25,186 nucleotides of DNA from a virus (IMGVR_UViG_3300005918_001071:1-25186); one strand, 5' to 3'; shown: positions 15,538-23,635, numbered from the stretch's first letter. Notes: generated by a model not told the origin, from the sequence alone. A program made the numbers and translations.

Positions 15538-17297
15538 TGTGTGGACTCGTTGGCGTGGTCGGGTTGCCAGGTGCTCCCCGTGAGCCCCTCCAAGATGAGG
15601 TGCTGAGCGGGCTGGTCAGGCTCGGGCATCGGGGCCCTCACGGTAGGGGCTTCTCCACGTGTCGAATCGGCGGGAGACCTGTCGTTGTGGGTGGGGCTCG
15701 CCTGGAGATCGTCGGCGGTCCTGGCGTCGTGGTGCCCTACCGAGACGAGGCAACCAAGGTCACGGTGGCCTTCAATGGTGAGCTGTATAACCACCGCCCC
15801 CTGCGCGCAGAGCTCAGCGACGGCATCCCCTGGGTCACTAGCTGCGATACCGAGGTGATCGCCCGGGCGTGGGGACGCTGGGGGCCCGGCATGCTGGATC
15901 ACTTCAACGGGATGTTCGCCATTGTCGTAGTGGATCAACGGCAAGGCGTCGTCTTCCTCGCTCGTGACAGAGCTGGCCAGAAGCCGCTCTATTGGACCGG
16001 CGGTGGTGACGAGCCTCTCTGGTTCGCCTCCGAGATCAAGGCTCTCCCTGGACAGCGAGAGGAGTGCGCGTGTCCCGCTATGGAGCTGCTCGAGTTCGAC
16101 TGCGGGAGCGTCACGCCATTCGCTGGCGTCCATGCGGTGGACCCCGGGACATGCCATCAGATCCACCCTGGAGACCACCTCCGAGTCGAGACCACCACCT
16201 GGTGGCAACTCCCCATCTACAGCCCCATGGAGCAGCACACAGACCGCGTGACCGCCGAAGAGGAGCTGCTCGCGCTGCTCGTGGATGCTGTGAAGCTCCG
16301 GGCTACCGCCGATGTCCCCATGTCGCTGCTGCTCTCCGGCGGGCTCGACAGCGCCATCATCCAAGCCATCGCGCAGGAGCAGCACCTGTATTGCTGCGAC
16401 TTCGATGGGGTGGACAACATCACGGGAGCGCGGCTCGCCAGCTTCGGCCGCCACGACGACGTGCAGCGCGTCACCTTCGGACCTAATGACGTACTCGAGG
16501 ACTTGCGCTCCGTTGCCTGGCACCTCGACACGCCGGCCACATGGACAGCGCTCTGTCACTGGCACCTCGCCCGCCAGATTGCAGCCGACGGCGGGCGCGT
16601 GGTGCTCAGTGGTGAGGGTGCAGACGAGCTCTTCGGCGGCTACACCCGCTATCGCCTGTTGTGGCACTTGGACAGGGCAGCATCGGACCCCCACCTGGAG
16701 CCAGCATACCGCCCCACCCGTGACCAGCTCCTGGGACCCGACCTCGAGGTATTGGCGAGGATGCTGGACAGGAGCGGGGGAGGTCCCGAGGGTCCCGACA
16801 GAGATACGGCGCGGCACCTTGTAGCGCGACACGGGGGCAGCAGCCCCCTGCTCGTTGACCGCATGGCCCGCGTAGACTTCTACACCACCATGCAGGTGCT
16901 GCTCCGCATGGCCGATCGCATGATGGCCGCGCACTCGCTGGAGAACCGAAGCCCCTTCCTGGATCATCGGGTCATGGAATGGGCGGCGCGCTGCCCAGCG
17001 TCGTGGAAGATCACTGAGCGGGAATCCAAGAGCGTGCTGCGCAACATCGCTCGGCAGCTCGGGGTCTACAAGGGCACCATTGACGAGCGCACCAAGCGGG
17101 GTCTCTTCATCCCGTGGCAGGCGTGGCGTTCGCAGATCATGGGGTCCACCGTGGAGACTCCAGGGGCTCGTGGGGCGTGGGACCGTTCGGGCTTCGCTAC
17201 CCTCATGCGCGAAGCGTGGCGGTCTGCTTTCTTTGGTGCCCACCCTGGGCCAGACAAATCTGAATGGGCAGAAGGAGAACTCCATGACAGAGCTTGA
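15537..17297 (+). CDS. Asparagine synthetase-type glutamine amidotransferase (AsnB-like)
   Basis: The 586-aa protein begins MCGLVGVVG, exposing the catalytic Cys2 of class II glutamine amidotransferases. The glutaminase signatures follow: LGHRGPHGRG (canonical HRGPDG, with His for Asp here), FNGELYNH, CDTEVI, FNGMFAIV, DRAGQKPLYW and FASEIKAL. The synthetase half has LLSGGLDSAI near residue 264 (PP-loop) and SGEGADELFGGYTRY near 358, then NRSPFLDHRVMEW. The reaction is ATP-dependent transfer of glutamine nitrogen to a carboxylate. In surface-polysaccharide clusters such enzymes (for example WbpS of Pseudomonas O-antigen) amidate sugar acids rather than aspartate. With an epimerase and glycosyltransferases next door, a sugar acid or protein carboxylate is a likelier target than free aspartate. 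ATG 15537 overlaps the previous stop. Confidence 0.88.
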   Translation: MCGLVGVVGLPGAPREPLQDEVLSGLVRLGHRGPHGRGFSTCRIGGRPVVVGGARLEIVGGPGVVVPYRDEATKVTVAFNGELYNHRPLRAELSDGIPWVTSCDTEVIARAWGRWGPGMLDHFNGMFAIVVVDQRQGVVFLARDRAGQKPLYWTGGGDEPLWFASEIKALPGQREECACPAMELLEFDCGSVTPFAGVHAVDPGTCHQIHPGDHLRVETTTWWQLPIYSPMEQHTDRVTAEEELLALLVDAVKLRATADVPMSLLLSGGLDSAIIQAIAQEQHLYCCDFDGVDNITGARLASFGRHDDVQRVTFGPNDVLEDLRSVAWHLDTPATWTALCHWHLARQIAADGGRVVLSGEGADELFGGYTRYRLLWHLDRAASDPHLEPAYRPTRDQLLGPDLEVLARMLDRSGGGPEGPDRDTARHLVARHGGSSPLLVDRMARVDFYTTMQVLLRMADRMMAAHSLENRSPFLDHRVMEWAARCPASWKITERESKSVLRNIARQLGVYKGTIDERTKRGLFIPWQAWRSQIMGSTVETPGARGAWDRSGFATLMREAWRSAFFGAHPGPDKSEWAEGELHDRA

Positions 17298-17598
17298 CGC
17301 AGCCAAAGCAGCGGCCCTCCTCGTTGACAACGGGCTTCTCTGGGACATCAATCGGCGCATCCTTCATCCGCTCGGGCTCGCTCTTGCGGTTGACATGGAT
17401 GGCGAGGACTTCCTGAAGTTCTCTCTCCTGGAGACCAGGGACCCAGAGGGGCTCGCTTTCGACGCAGAAGCCATGGCGGACGGAATCCAAAAGCACCGCG
17501 CCTACATGCGGCACATCGGCAACGCTCGGGTCATCAAACGACGTGCTGCGCTCGGCTACGCTATCCAAGGGACGGGACCCAAACCGCGGAAGGGCTAG
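17284..17598 (+). CDS. Conserved small phage protein
   Basis: The 104-aa protein contains GLLWDINRRILHPLGLALAV followed by DFLKFSLLETRDPEG. I recognise this combination (a 'LLxxINRxxLHPLGLAL' segment then 'TRDPEG') from small proteins encoded near head and tail genes of other phages, with no known function. Its ATG, behind AGAAGGAG, lies 14 bases inside the end of the amidotransferase gene. It marks the return from the enzyme cassette to ordinary structural-operon genes. Confidence 0.65.
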   Translation: MTELDAAKAAALLVDNGLLWDINRRILHPLGLALAVDMDGEDFLKFSLLETRDPEGLAFDAEAMADGIQKHRAYMRHIGNARVIKRRAALGYAIQGTGPKPRKG

Positions 17599-17624
17599 AC
17601 ACTCAGCCGCTGATTCCGTACCCT
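17596..17624 (+). promoter_or_regulatory. Candidate sigma-70-like promoter ahead of the neck genes
   Basis: TAGACA at 17596-17601, overlapping the preceding stop codon, is followed after 17 bases by TACCCT at 17619-17624 and GGG. It lies 22 bases before the ATG at 17647. The arrangement mirrors the motifs at 51-80 and 1611-1640. Match to consensus is modest. Confidence 0.3.
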
Positions 17625-17646
17625 GGGAGCAAGGAGGACTTCGGCG

Positions 17647-18399
17647 ATGGGCAACTACTGCGAGCTTCAGGACGTCCGTGACGAGGGCTTCACGGTCGCT
17701 CAGTTCAGTGACGCCAGGGTTAACGCTCAGAGGACTCTCGCAACCACCTACATCAACGAAATGTGCGGGCAGTGGTTCGAGGCTCGCGAGTTTGCAGACT
17801 CAGCACCGCTCGAGCTGTGTGGCGACGACAGCAAGATCCTCCATGTCCCGATCCCGATCATTTCCGTGTCTCGTGTCCGAGTCCTCAACCGGGCGCTGGG
17901 GTCTTCGTCCTACGTGGATCTCGACGCTGACAGCTACTACGTCTACAACCGGCACATGGACGGGATGACCAGTGGAGCTGCTGATGATCGAGACAATCCG
18001 AGGATTACGGCTATCGCCGCTGAGACGCCACAACGGCGCTACCTCGAGTGGGACACCACTGGGCCGCGTTTTCCACGTGGGAGTGGAAACGTGCAGCTCT
18101 CCGGCTGGTTCGGTTATACCGATCCGTCTGATGAGTACGGCTACGAGGCGACTGGAGTCACTCCACCGCTCATCGTTCACGCCTGCCTTCTCCTCGTGGT
18201 TCGTGAGCTGGAGCTCCTCCGTCGTCAAAGCAGGCGGGCTACCTGGAGAAATCGAAATCGGATCATCGAGGCGTGGACCAAGGATCAAAAGTACACGCTG
18301 GCGAAGCTACTACAGGGCGGTTTTTTGACAGGAGATCAAGAGATCGACTCTATCCTGGCTCGCTACACCCGGGGCTATGGCCGAGTGGGTAGCGCATGA
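17647..18399 (+). CDS. Head-tail connector (gp6-like adaptor) protein
   Basis: The 250-aa protein has the layout of the HK97 gp6/SPP1 gp15 adaptor class. A helical N-terminus (CELQDVRDEGFTVAQFSDARVNAQRTLATTYINEMCGQWF) is followed by beta strands (LELCGDDSKILHVPIPIISVSRVRVL), a YLEWDTTGPRFPRGSGNVQLSGWFGY strand region, and C-terminal helices (LIVHACLLLVVRELEL). Such proteins dock beneath the portal. It is the first of three tightly linked neck genes, with ATG overlap at 18396. The ribosome site is AAGGAGG. Identification rests on architecture and order, as the sequences in this class are diverse. Confidence 0.65.
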   Translation: MGNYCELQDVRDEGFTVAQFSDARVNAQRTLATTYINEMCGQWFEAREFADSAPLELCGDDSKILHVPIPIISVSRVRVLNRALGSSSYVDLDADSYYVYNRHMDGMTSGAADDRDNPRITAIAAETPQRRYLEWDTTGPRFPRGSGNVQLSGWFGYTDPSDEYGYEATGVTPPLIVHACLLLVVRELELLRRQSRRATWRNRNRIIEAWTKDQKYTLAKLLQGGFLTGDQEIDSILARYTRGYGRVGSA

Positions 18400-18911
18400 T
18401 CAACCCAGGGACCATCTGGACCTACACCGTGGTCATCGGACGGCTCAACACCGCTGCCATGGAGGCCGCTGGCGTCTACAACGACGTGCTCCGTGAGCCC
18501 GTCCTGTCTGACTCAGACGGCGATGGAGTCGGGGAGACCGTTCGAGAGGAGACGGAGCTGGAGGTCCCTGCTCAGATCGCCACGGACACCTGGGAAAAGC
18601 TGCGCCTTGCCGCTGGAGGGCTCGCACCGAGCACGGAGATCGCCATCGCCTTCGACCGTGAGGAGTTGGAGATCGCAGACATGCTGGACACCACCGGAGA
18701 GACCCTGCTGAGGCAGAGCGATCGGCTCATCAGGGTGGACGACATGGACGGCGTGACCATTATGACCTTCCCCACTGACCCCAATGAAGATGACTACAGG
18801 CCCCCGCTGGTCGCTACGAGCATCCGGCCCACCGGGTTCATGGGCGCCCAGAACCTCGTTAACGTGATCTTCCAGCAACGTGACGTCTTCGGCGGACGCT
18901 TCGGCTCATGA
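18396..18911 (+). CDS. Head closure / neck protein
   Basis: The 171-aa protein is beta-rich and acidic, with an initial WTYTVVIGRLNT strand, ETELEVPAQI and GLAPSTEIAIAFDREELE, DRLIRVDDMDGV and a final LVNVIFQQRDVFGGRF strand. Position between the connector and the tail completion gene fits a head-closure (stopper) protein, and the small beta-barrel-like strand pattern agrees. No specific family is named with certainty. It overlaps both neighbours by four bases (ATGA), so translation of the three neck genes is coupled. Confidence 0.5.
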   Translation: MINPGTIWTYTVVIGRLNTAAMEAAGVYNDVLREPVLSDSDGDGVGETVREETELEVPAQIATDTWEKLRLAAGGLAPSTEIAIAFDREELEIADMLDTTGETLLRQSDRLIRVDDMDGVTIMTFPTDPNEDDYRPPLVATSIRPTGFMGAQNLVNVIFQQRDVFGGRFGS

Positions 18912-19588
18912 GCGCCACCCTCACAGGCCAGTGGAAAGAAGCTCTCAAGACCCTGACCGACCTCTCCAAGAAGTCTGCCCCGATTGCCGGCCAAGTCATG
19001 ATGCGGGAGGGTCTCCGGTACCAAGAGGAAATGAAGGACCGGATCCTCAAGCAGAAGATCGTCCCGCCTCCTCTGAGCGAGTTCACACTGAAGCTGCGGA
19101 AGCTCCGAGGCTTCGCGGGGACCAAGGCCCTGATCGTCAACCGAGACCTCGTAGGATCGATCAAGGCGGTCCCCATCAGCAAGGGAGGGCGGCTCCTGGA
19201 CGTATCGATCTCGACTTCTGGGCAGATCTATGGGGTCTTCGCTGGGGTCAACAGAAAAGCCCGTGCAAAGAAGGCCGGGAAAGCGTGGGCAGGGAAGCTG
19301 GTCAACGTGGCATGGGCCCAGGAGAAGGGAGCTGGCCCGTTCTACATCACGGTGACGCCGGCTCTCCGCAGATTCTGGGTCTACCTTTTCATGAATGGCG
19401 TAGTGAACGCCCCGCTCAAGAGGAGCACGACGCAGATCGGACCCATCCGAATTCCAGCGAGGCCCTTTGTCGGCCCGGTTTTCAAGGCAAATCGAAGGAC
19501 TGGGCCAGCCAGAATCAAGAAAGCAGTCACCATTGAGCTAGACAGGCTTGCGCAGAGGAATGGAGCGCGGCCTGGAGAGACAATTTAA
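18908..19588 (+). CDS. Tail completion protein, HK97 gp10 / virion morphogenesis-like
   Basis: The 226-aa protein starts with a helical stretch (WKEALKTLTDLSKKSAPIAGQVMMREGLRYQEEM), has LRKLRGFAGTKALIVNRDLVGSI-type central strands (LIVNRDLVGSIKAVPI), and ends with the IPARPFVGPVFKANR motif followed by a basic helix. The I-P-A-R-P-F segment and the 'L..SI.....' strand are hallmarks of the HK97 gp10/Mu gpG-like neck proteins that prepare the head or tail for joining. The ATG overlaps the previous stop, and its stop overlaps the next start by one base. Confidence 0.7.
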   Translation: MSATLTGQWKEALKTLTDLSKKSAPIAGQVMMREGLRYQEEMKDRILKQKIVPPPLSEFTLKLRKLRGFAGTKALIVNRDLVGSIKAVPISKGGRLLDVSISTSGQIYGVFAGVNRKARAKKAGKAWAGKLVNVAWAQEKGAGPFYITVTPALRRFWVYLFMNGVVNAPLKRSTTQIGPIRIPARPFVGPVFKANRRTGPARIKKAVTIELDRLAQRNGARPGETI

Positions 19589-20106
19589 TGACGACGACAG
19601 CGAAAAGGGCGGCGGCGGTGCTTGGGTTGAGCTGCGTCGTGATCCTGTTCTCCCTCGCTATAGGGGCTTGCTCGGTGGCCTGGGCGGATCCATCTCCCCC
19701 TTCTCCTGGAGTCGTGGCCCCCTCGAGTACCTTGGTTGACGCAGCTCGCTACGGTCTCCCCGCCGGAGGGTCTGCATCGCTCACCGCCTTCCTGATGTGG
19801 TTTCTGCTCCGGAGGAAAGAGGATCCAGTCAGCGGGCACGCCGCCGTAGTAACCAAGCGCTTCGACAGTCTCGAGTCAGCGCTGAGAATGATGGCCGAGT
19901 GCGATCGGCTCTCTGCTCAGAGGATAGCGGATTATCAGGTGCGGTCACTCGCCCTCCTGGAGGCGATACAGGAGACCAACCGAGGCATCCACGAGGTCCA
20001 ACGAATCCAAGCGGAAAAAACGACGGCAGCTCATAGGACACAAGCCCTTGAGCTTCGAGACCTGGTCAAAGGACATGCTACCGTTATCGCAGCTGTAGGC
20101 GGCTAG
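19588..20106 (+). CDS. Membrane protein with N-terminal signal anchor and helical C-terminus
   Basis: The 172-aa protein has an N-terminal hydrophobic segment (about residues 8-33) with a lipobox-like IGAC and an AWA site, a Pro/Ser-rich loop, a second hydrophobic segment around 57-75 (SASLTAFLMWFLL) capped by RRKED, and about 95 residues of charged helix likely to form a coiled coil (SLESALRMMAEC...AIQETNRGIHEVQRIQAEK). No family is recognised. Two membrane segments with both ends inside would suit a class II holin; the lipobox could instead make it a lipoprotein. Its location among neck genes is unusual for either. The start overlaps the preceding stop (TAATG). Confidence 0.6.
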   Translation: MTTTAKRAAAVLGLSCVVILFSLAIGACSVAWADPSPPSPGVVAPSSTLVDAARYGLPAGGSASLTAFLMWFLLRRKEDPVSGHAAVVTKRFDSLESALRMMAECDRLSAQRIADYQVRSLALLEAIQETNRGIHEVQRIQAEKTTAAHRTQALELRDLVKGHATVIAAVGG

Positions 20107-20108
20107 AC

Positions 20109-21014
20109 ATGGCTCCTTCGATTTCAGCCATCTCCCCGGCTACGGGACTCACCCGCGGCCGTACCTTCGTGCTCATCACCGGGGCCGGCTTCGACACGCA
20201 AGCCGTTGGTGAAGGGGACACGGCGAAGGTAGAGGTCACCTTCGGGGGCGAGGACGCCGTAGACATCCGAGTAGAGACAGCAGCTCGCTTGACCTGCATC
20301 ACGCCAGCCAACGCGGCCGGAGCGGTGGACGTCGTAGTGACCAACATCGGACCACCAGAGGAGAGCGCTACCGAGGCGAGCGGCTACACCTACGCGATGC
20401 CTGACCTGACGGCCAAGACCAACATCCAGCGAGTCGTGGAGGCGGTGCTGCTCTGGTGGCGTCGCGACCTCCTGAAGAACACGATCAGGATGACGCACAC
20501 CGAATACGATGCAACCACCGGGGATCTCCGGAACATCGTGGAGCACGCGAAGCTCCCAGCGGTTGTCCTTGTTGGCCCCACCCTGGACGCAGACGATGTC
20601 TACGGGGTCACGTCAACGGAGAGCTTCCAGGACGACGAGGACGCGCCAGTATCGTTCACCTCGCACAGGCCCCCTCGTCGTCGAGATCTCATCTTCGTGG
20701 TGGAGTTGCACTCACGGGGAGACGCAGAGCTATTCTCTCTGATCCACCACGCAACGGCCCTCCTGGAGCACACCGACGAGCTTCTCGTGGCAGCCCCTAG
20801 CGATCCGGGATCATCGGTGGTAGCATACCAGCTAGACATCCTGGATGATTTTGACGCCGGGGCTGGAGGGCCGCTAGTGTCAAATGTCCGGTCTGCCAGC
20901 GGGCGCTTCGTGGTTCGAGGCGTGACCTTCTCCGACGAGGAGACTCTGGCATCTGGGCCCGTCATCCAGGAGGTGGAGGATTCCCTAGTGATCTCCACCA
21001 CCGAGCTTGAGTAG
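20109..21014 (+). CDS. Tail terminator-like protein with N-terminal IPT/TIG domain
   Basis: The first 97 residues of this 301-aa protein fit an IPT/TIG immunoglobulin-like domain: SISAISPATGLTRGRTFVLITG, then VEVTFGG, then LTCITPANAAGAVDVVVTN and a closing GYTY. The rest (from MPDLTAKTNIQRVVEAVLLWW) has LPAVVLVGPTLDAD and RRRDLIFVVELHSRGDAELFSLIHHATALLEHT, the strand-strand-helix pattern of tail terminator proteins, and sits where that gene is expected. Terminators cap the tail tube and stop its growth. IPT/TIG domains in phage proteins are usually surface-exposed. The combination suggests a decorated neck. Start at ATG 20109 is two bases after the previous stop. Confidence 0.55.
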   Translation: MAPSISAISPATGLTRGRTFVLITGAGFDTQAVGEGDTAKVEVTFGGEDAVDIRVETAARLTCITPANAAGAVDVVVTNIGPPEESATEASGYTYAMPDLTAKTNIQRVVEAVLLWWRRDLLKNTIRMTHTEYDATTGDLRNIVEHAKLPAVVLVGPTLDADDVYGVTSTESFQDDEDAPVSFTSHRPPRRRDLIFVVELHSRGDAELFSLIHHATALLEHTDELLVAAPSDPGSSVVAYQLDILDDFDAGAGGPLVSNVRSASGRFVVRGVTFSDEETLASGPVIQEVEDSLVISTTELE

Positions 21015-21023
21015 GAGGATCCG

Positions 21024-21299
21024 ATGCGGAAGCGAGCCGAGCTGAAGAACACATCAAAGGGCCAGATGGTCACCTGTCGGCTGGATGGCACCTTCCTCGC
21101 CTACGACGGACCCAACGGCGTTGGGAGTCATGAGACCCTCACTATCCTGGCTAGAGAGACGGTGACGGTGGACGCCGCTGTCCTTCGCCAGGCGGACGTG
21201 AAGCGGATGATCAAAGCCAGGAGGATCCGACACGTTCGGACCTTCGTGCCGCTTCCGATCGATCCGCCGGCCATGTTCGATCTGACAAAGCAAACCTGA
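21024..21299 (+). CDS. Small protein before the sheath gene, unknown function
   Basis: The 91-aa protein is not recognised. It appears to have short strands (QMVTCRLDGTFLAYDG, TLTILARETVTVDAAVL) followed by a basic helix-turn (DVKRMIKARRIRHV). The 'V......S.DVKRLIK.G' type ending occurs in small phage head and tail proteins. It has a good ribosome site (TAGGAGG) and lies between the terminator-like and sheath genes, so a minor tail role is likely. Confidence 0.55.
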   Translation: MRKRAELKNTSKGQMVTCRLDGTFLAYDGPNGVGSHETLTILARETVTVDAAVLRQADVKRMIKARRIRHVRTFVPLPIDPPAMFDLTKQT

Positions 21300-21346
21300 A
21301 GACCTGACGCAGCGGTCTCGAGCCGCCACCGGAGAGGGGAGAATCC

Positions 21347-23602
21347 ATGTCCAATCTGCTGAGAAGCCAGGTCGCAATCCAGGAAGCGAATCCTGAAGTC
21401 AGACCGATCCGAGCGAGCGCTGTCCACGTCTCCTGTTTCGTGGGGATCGCCAAGAAGGGCCCCCTCGTCACCGCTACGGAGATCCTGGATCTGGAGCAGT
21501 TCACCAAGATATTCGGGGAGCACCGCGCCTCCACGACCCTCCGGACAGCGGTAGAGGCTCACTTTGGTGAGGGCGCCGGACGCTGCTACATCAGCCGTAC
21601 CTGTCACTTCACCGACATCACGGACGCCACGACCTTCGCGGCCGTGGCCTCGAGTCTCACGCTCAAGACCGATGCGATCGCAACGGCGAGCGCAGGGGCT
21701 GTCACCGGGACAGTCAGCGCACCGTTCAACCTGGAGCCTCTGGACACCCTGGAGATCCACGTAGACGAGGAGGCGCTTGGTCCTGACACCGCGACCTTCA
21801 CGGCTACGGCCGCTATCCTGAACGGTTCTGCGGGACCGTTCGACCTGACGTTGACCCCGGTGCTGAACCTCACGCTCAATGACGTGGCGATCCAGACCTA
21901 CACCTTTGTAGCTGGTGACTTCGGCGCAGGCATCGCCGCGGCAACCCGTGCCGAGGTGGCAGCCGCCATCAACCGTGAGTTCGCGGGCGTCCAGGCTTAC
22001 GACAGCGGGGCGGTCCTTATCGTCCGGACGGACTGGCGTGGCTCTGATGCTACCCTGACCGAGAGCGGCAACGCTTCGACTGTCCTTGGCCTGGACACAG
22101 GCCCCACGGCATCCACCGGGAACTGCGCCAACATCGACGCGGTCACGGCCGCTGAGATCAAGACGATTGTGGAGGCGGCGTGCGTCAACGGTACCTGCAC
22201 GGTCACCGGGGCCACGACCATCACGATGACATCGGACACCACCGGGGTGGGATCCACGATCATGGTCGAGGTGGCATCCACTGCCGACGATGAGCTGGGC
22301 TTCGACAACATCAGCCACGCGGGCTCCGCGGCGTCTCCTGCGGTGGACACGCTGACCGTGGATGCGAAATACGAAGGCGGATGGGGCGACAACCTCGCCA
22401 TCACCATCGAGGACGCCAGCAACGCCGAGGCGGCTCTCTTCAACCTCAAGGTCTACGAGTCCAGCGTGCTGCGTGAGACGTGGCCGAACGTGTCGATGCT
22501 CGACACTCATGCTAGGTTCTGCGAGACCATCATCAACGATGCAACCACGGGGTCTACCCGTATCACTGTCACCGACCTGGACTGCGGGGAGACCCCCCCG
22601 GCGGATCGTCCCGTCAACATCGCCTACACCGCAGCAGCTCTGGCGGGTGGAGATGATGGGATCGTGGCCATCGCTGACACGGACTTCGTTGGGAGCTCTG
22701 CCGGCGGAACCGGGATGAACGCCTTTGACGTGAAAGACGACGGGACCCTGCTCGTGGTCCCTGATCGGAGCGCCAACCAGACGGTCTCCACCGGGATGAT
22801 CGCCTACTGCGAGGTGGCCCGAAAGGGTCGGATGTTCGCCCTGATCGATCAGAGCGCCGATCTCACCGCCAGCGCGTCCAAGACGGACCTGTCCACACGG
22901 TCCCTGGGGGCGGCTACTGAGTTCGCTGGTGTCTGGTGGCCACGGATTAAGGTCGCCAACCCGGACAAGGACGTCCACGGGAGCGGTGAGACCATCACTA
23001 TTCCCAACTCTGGCCTAGTGTCCGGGGTCATGGGTCGGGTCGCGTCCAGCAAGTCCGGCGGGATCTACGAGAACCCGGCTGGCGAAGAGGTGGGCAAGCT
23101 GTTCACCGCTCTGGGGCTGGAGACCGAAGAGGTACGCAAGGACGCTGCCCGCGACCTGGTCTACCCTGAGCGAATCAACCCGATCACGAAGACCTCTGGC
23201 GGCGTGATCTACCTAGACGGATCGCGGACTCTGAAGGGCACGGGCAACTTCCCGGCGCTGGCTGAACGTCTGGGAGCGACCTTCATCGAGTTCGCCATCA
23301 AGGCGGGGATCCAATTCGCCAGGCATCGGAACAACGACGCTAAGCTGCGACGCCAGATCCATCGGACGGTCTACGCCTTCCTGCTGATCCAGATGAGGGT
23401 CGGGGCGTTCCGGTCCATGGATCCGACGGACGCCTTCACCGTCAACTTCGGGGACGATCTGAACCCGCCCACGGAGATCTTCGCGAATCGCCTCAACGGG
23501 GAGATCGGGCTGGCCACGCAGAAGCCGGCCGAGTTCATCCCGATCACGTTCCGTCAGGATACCCGCGACATTCAAGCAGAGCTGGCAGCGGCGGGCGCGT
23601 AG
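21347..23602 (+). CDS. Contractile tail sheath protein
   Basis: The 751-aa protein has sheath hallmarks at both ends. The N-terminus includes SAVHVSCFVGIAKKGPLVTATEILDLEQF and IFGEHRASTTLRTAVEAHFGEG. The C-terminus includes YLDGSRTL, GTGNFPALAERLGATFIEFAIK and the sheath-like tail LNGEIGLATQKPAEFIPITF. Between residues about 105 and 340 is a long Thr/Ala-rich beta insertion with two diverged units, each containing an AAxxAEv helix and a following GT/DT strand region that ends in LG(L/F)D. It is larger than a typical sheath of about 400-500 aa because of the insert, which would point outward on the tail. Sheath contraction drives the tube through the host envelope. The ATG follows GAGAGGGGAG. 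Confidence 0.88.
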   Translation: MSNLLRSQVAIQEANPEVRPIRASAVHVSCFVGIAKKGPLVTATEILDLEQFTKIFGEHRASTTLRTAVEAHFGEGAGRCYISRTCHFTDITDATTFAAVASSLTLKTDAIATASAGAVTGTVSAPFNLEPLDTLEIHVDEEALGPDTATFTATAAILNGSAGPFDLTLTPVLNLTLNDVAIQTYTFVAGDFGAGIAAATRAEVAAAINREFAGVQAYDSGAVLIVRTDWRGSDATLTESGNASTVLGLDTGPTASTGNCANIDAVTAAEIKTIVEAACVNGTCTVTGATTITMTSDTTGVGSTIMVEVASTADDELGFDNISHAGSAASPAVDTLTVDAKYEGGWGDNLAITIEDASNAEAALFNLKVYESSVLRETWPNVSMLDTHARFCETIINDATTGSTRITVTDLDCGETPPADRPVNIAYTAAALAGGDDGIVAIADTDFVGSSAGGTGMNAFDVKDDGTLLVVPDRSANQTVSTGMIAYCEVARKGRMFALIDQSADLTASASKTDLSTRSLGAATEFAGVWWPRIKVANPDKDVHGSGETITIPNSGLVSGVMGRVASSKSGGIYENPAGEEVGKLFTALGLETEEVRKDAARDLVYPERINPITKTSGGVIYLDGSRTLKGTGNFPALAERLGATFIEFAIKAGIQFARHRNNDAKLRRQIHRTVYAFLLIQMRVGAFRSMDPTDAFTVNFGDDLNPPTEIFANRLNGEIGLATQKPAEFIPITFRQDTRDIQAELAAAGA

Positions 23603-23635
23603 CCCCTGACTCGAGAGCTTAGAGAGGAGGACTAG

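Noticed and set aside
15459-17360. Long antisense open frame opposite the amidotransferase gene
   Set aside because: The + strand frame carries a full AsnB motif set. The minus-strand reading has no recognisable domain and is an expected by-product of GC-rich third positions.
21128-22978. Long antisense open frame opposite the tail sheath gene
   Set aside because: The sheath protein explains the region and the antisense product is Arg/Gly/Asp-rich with no motif.
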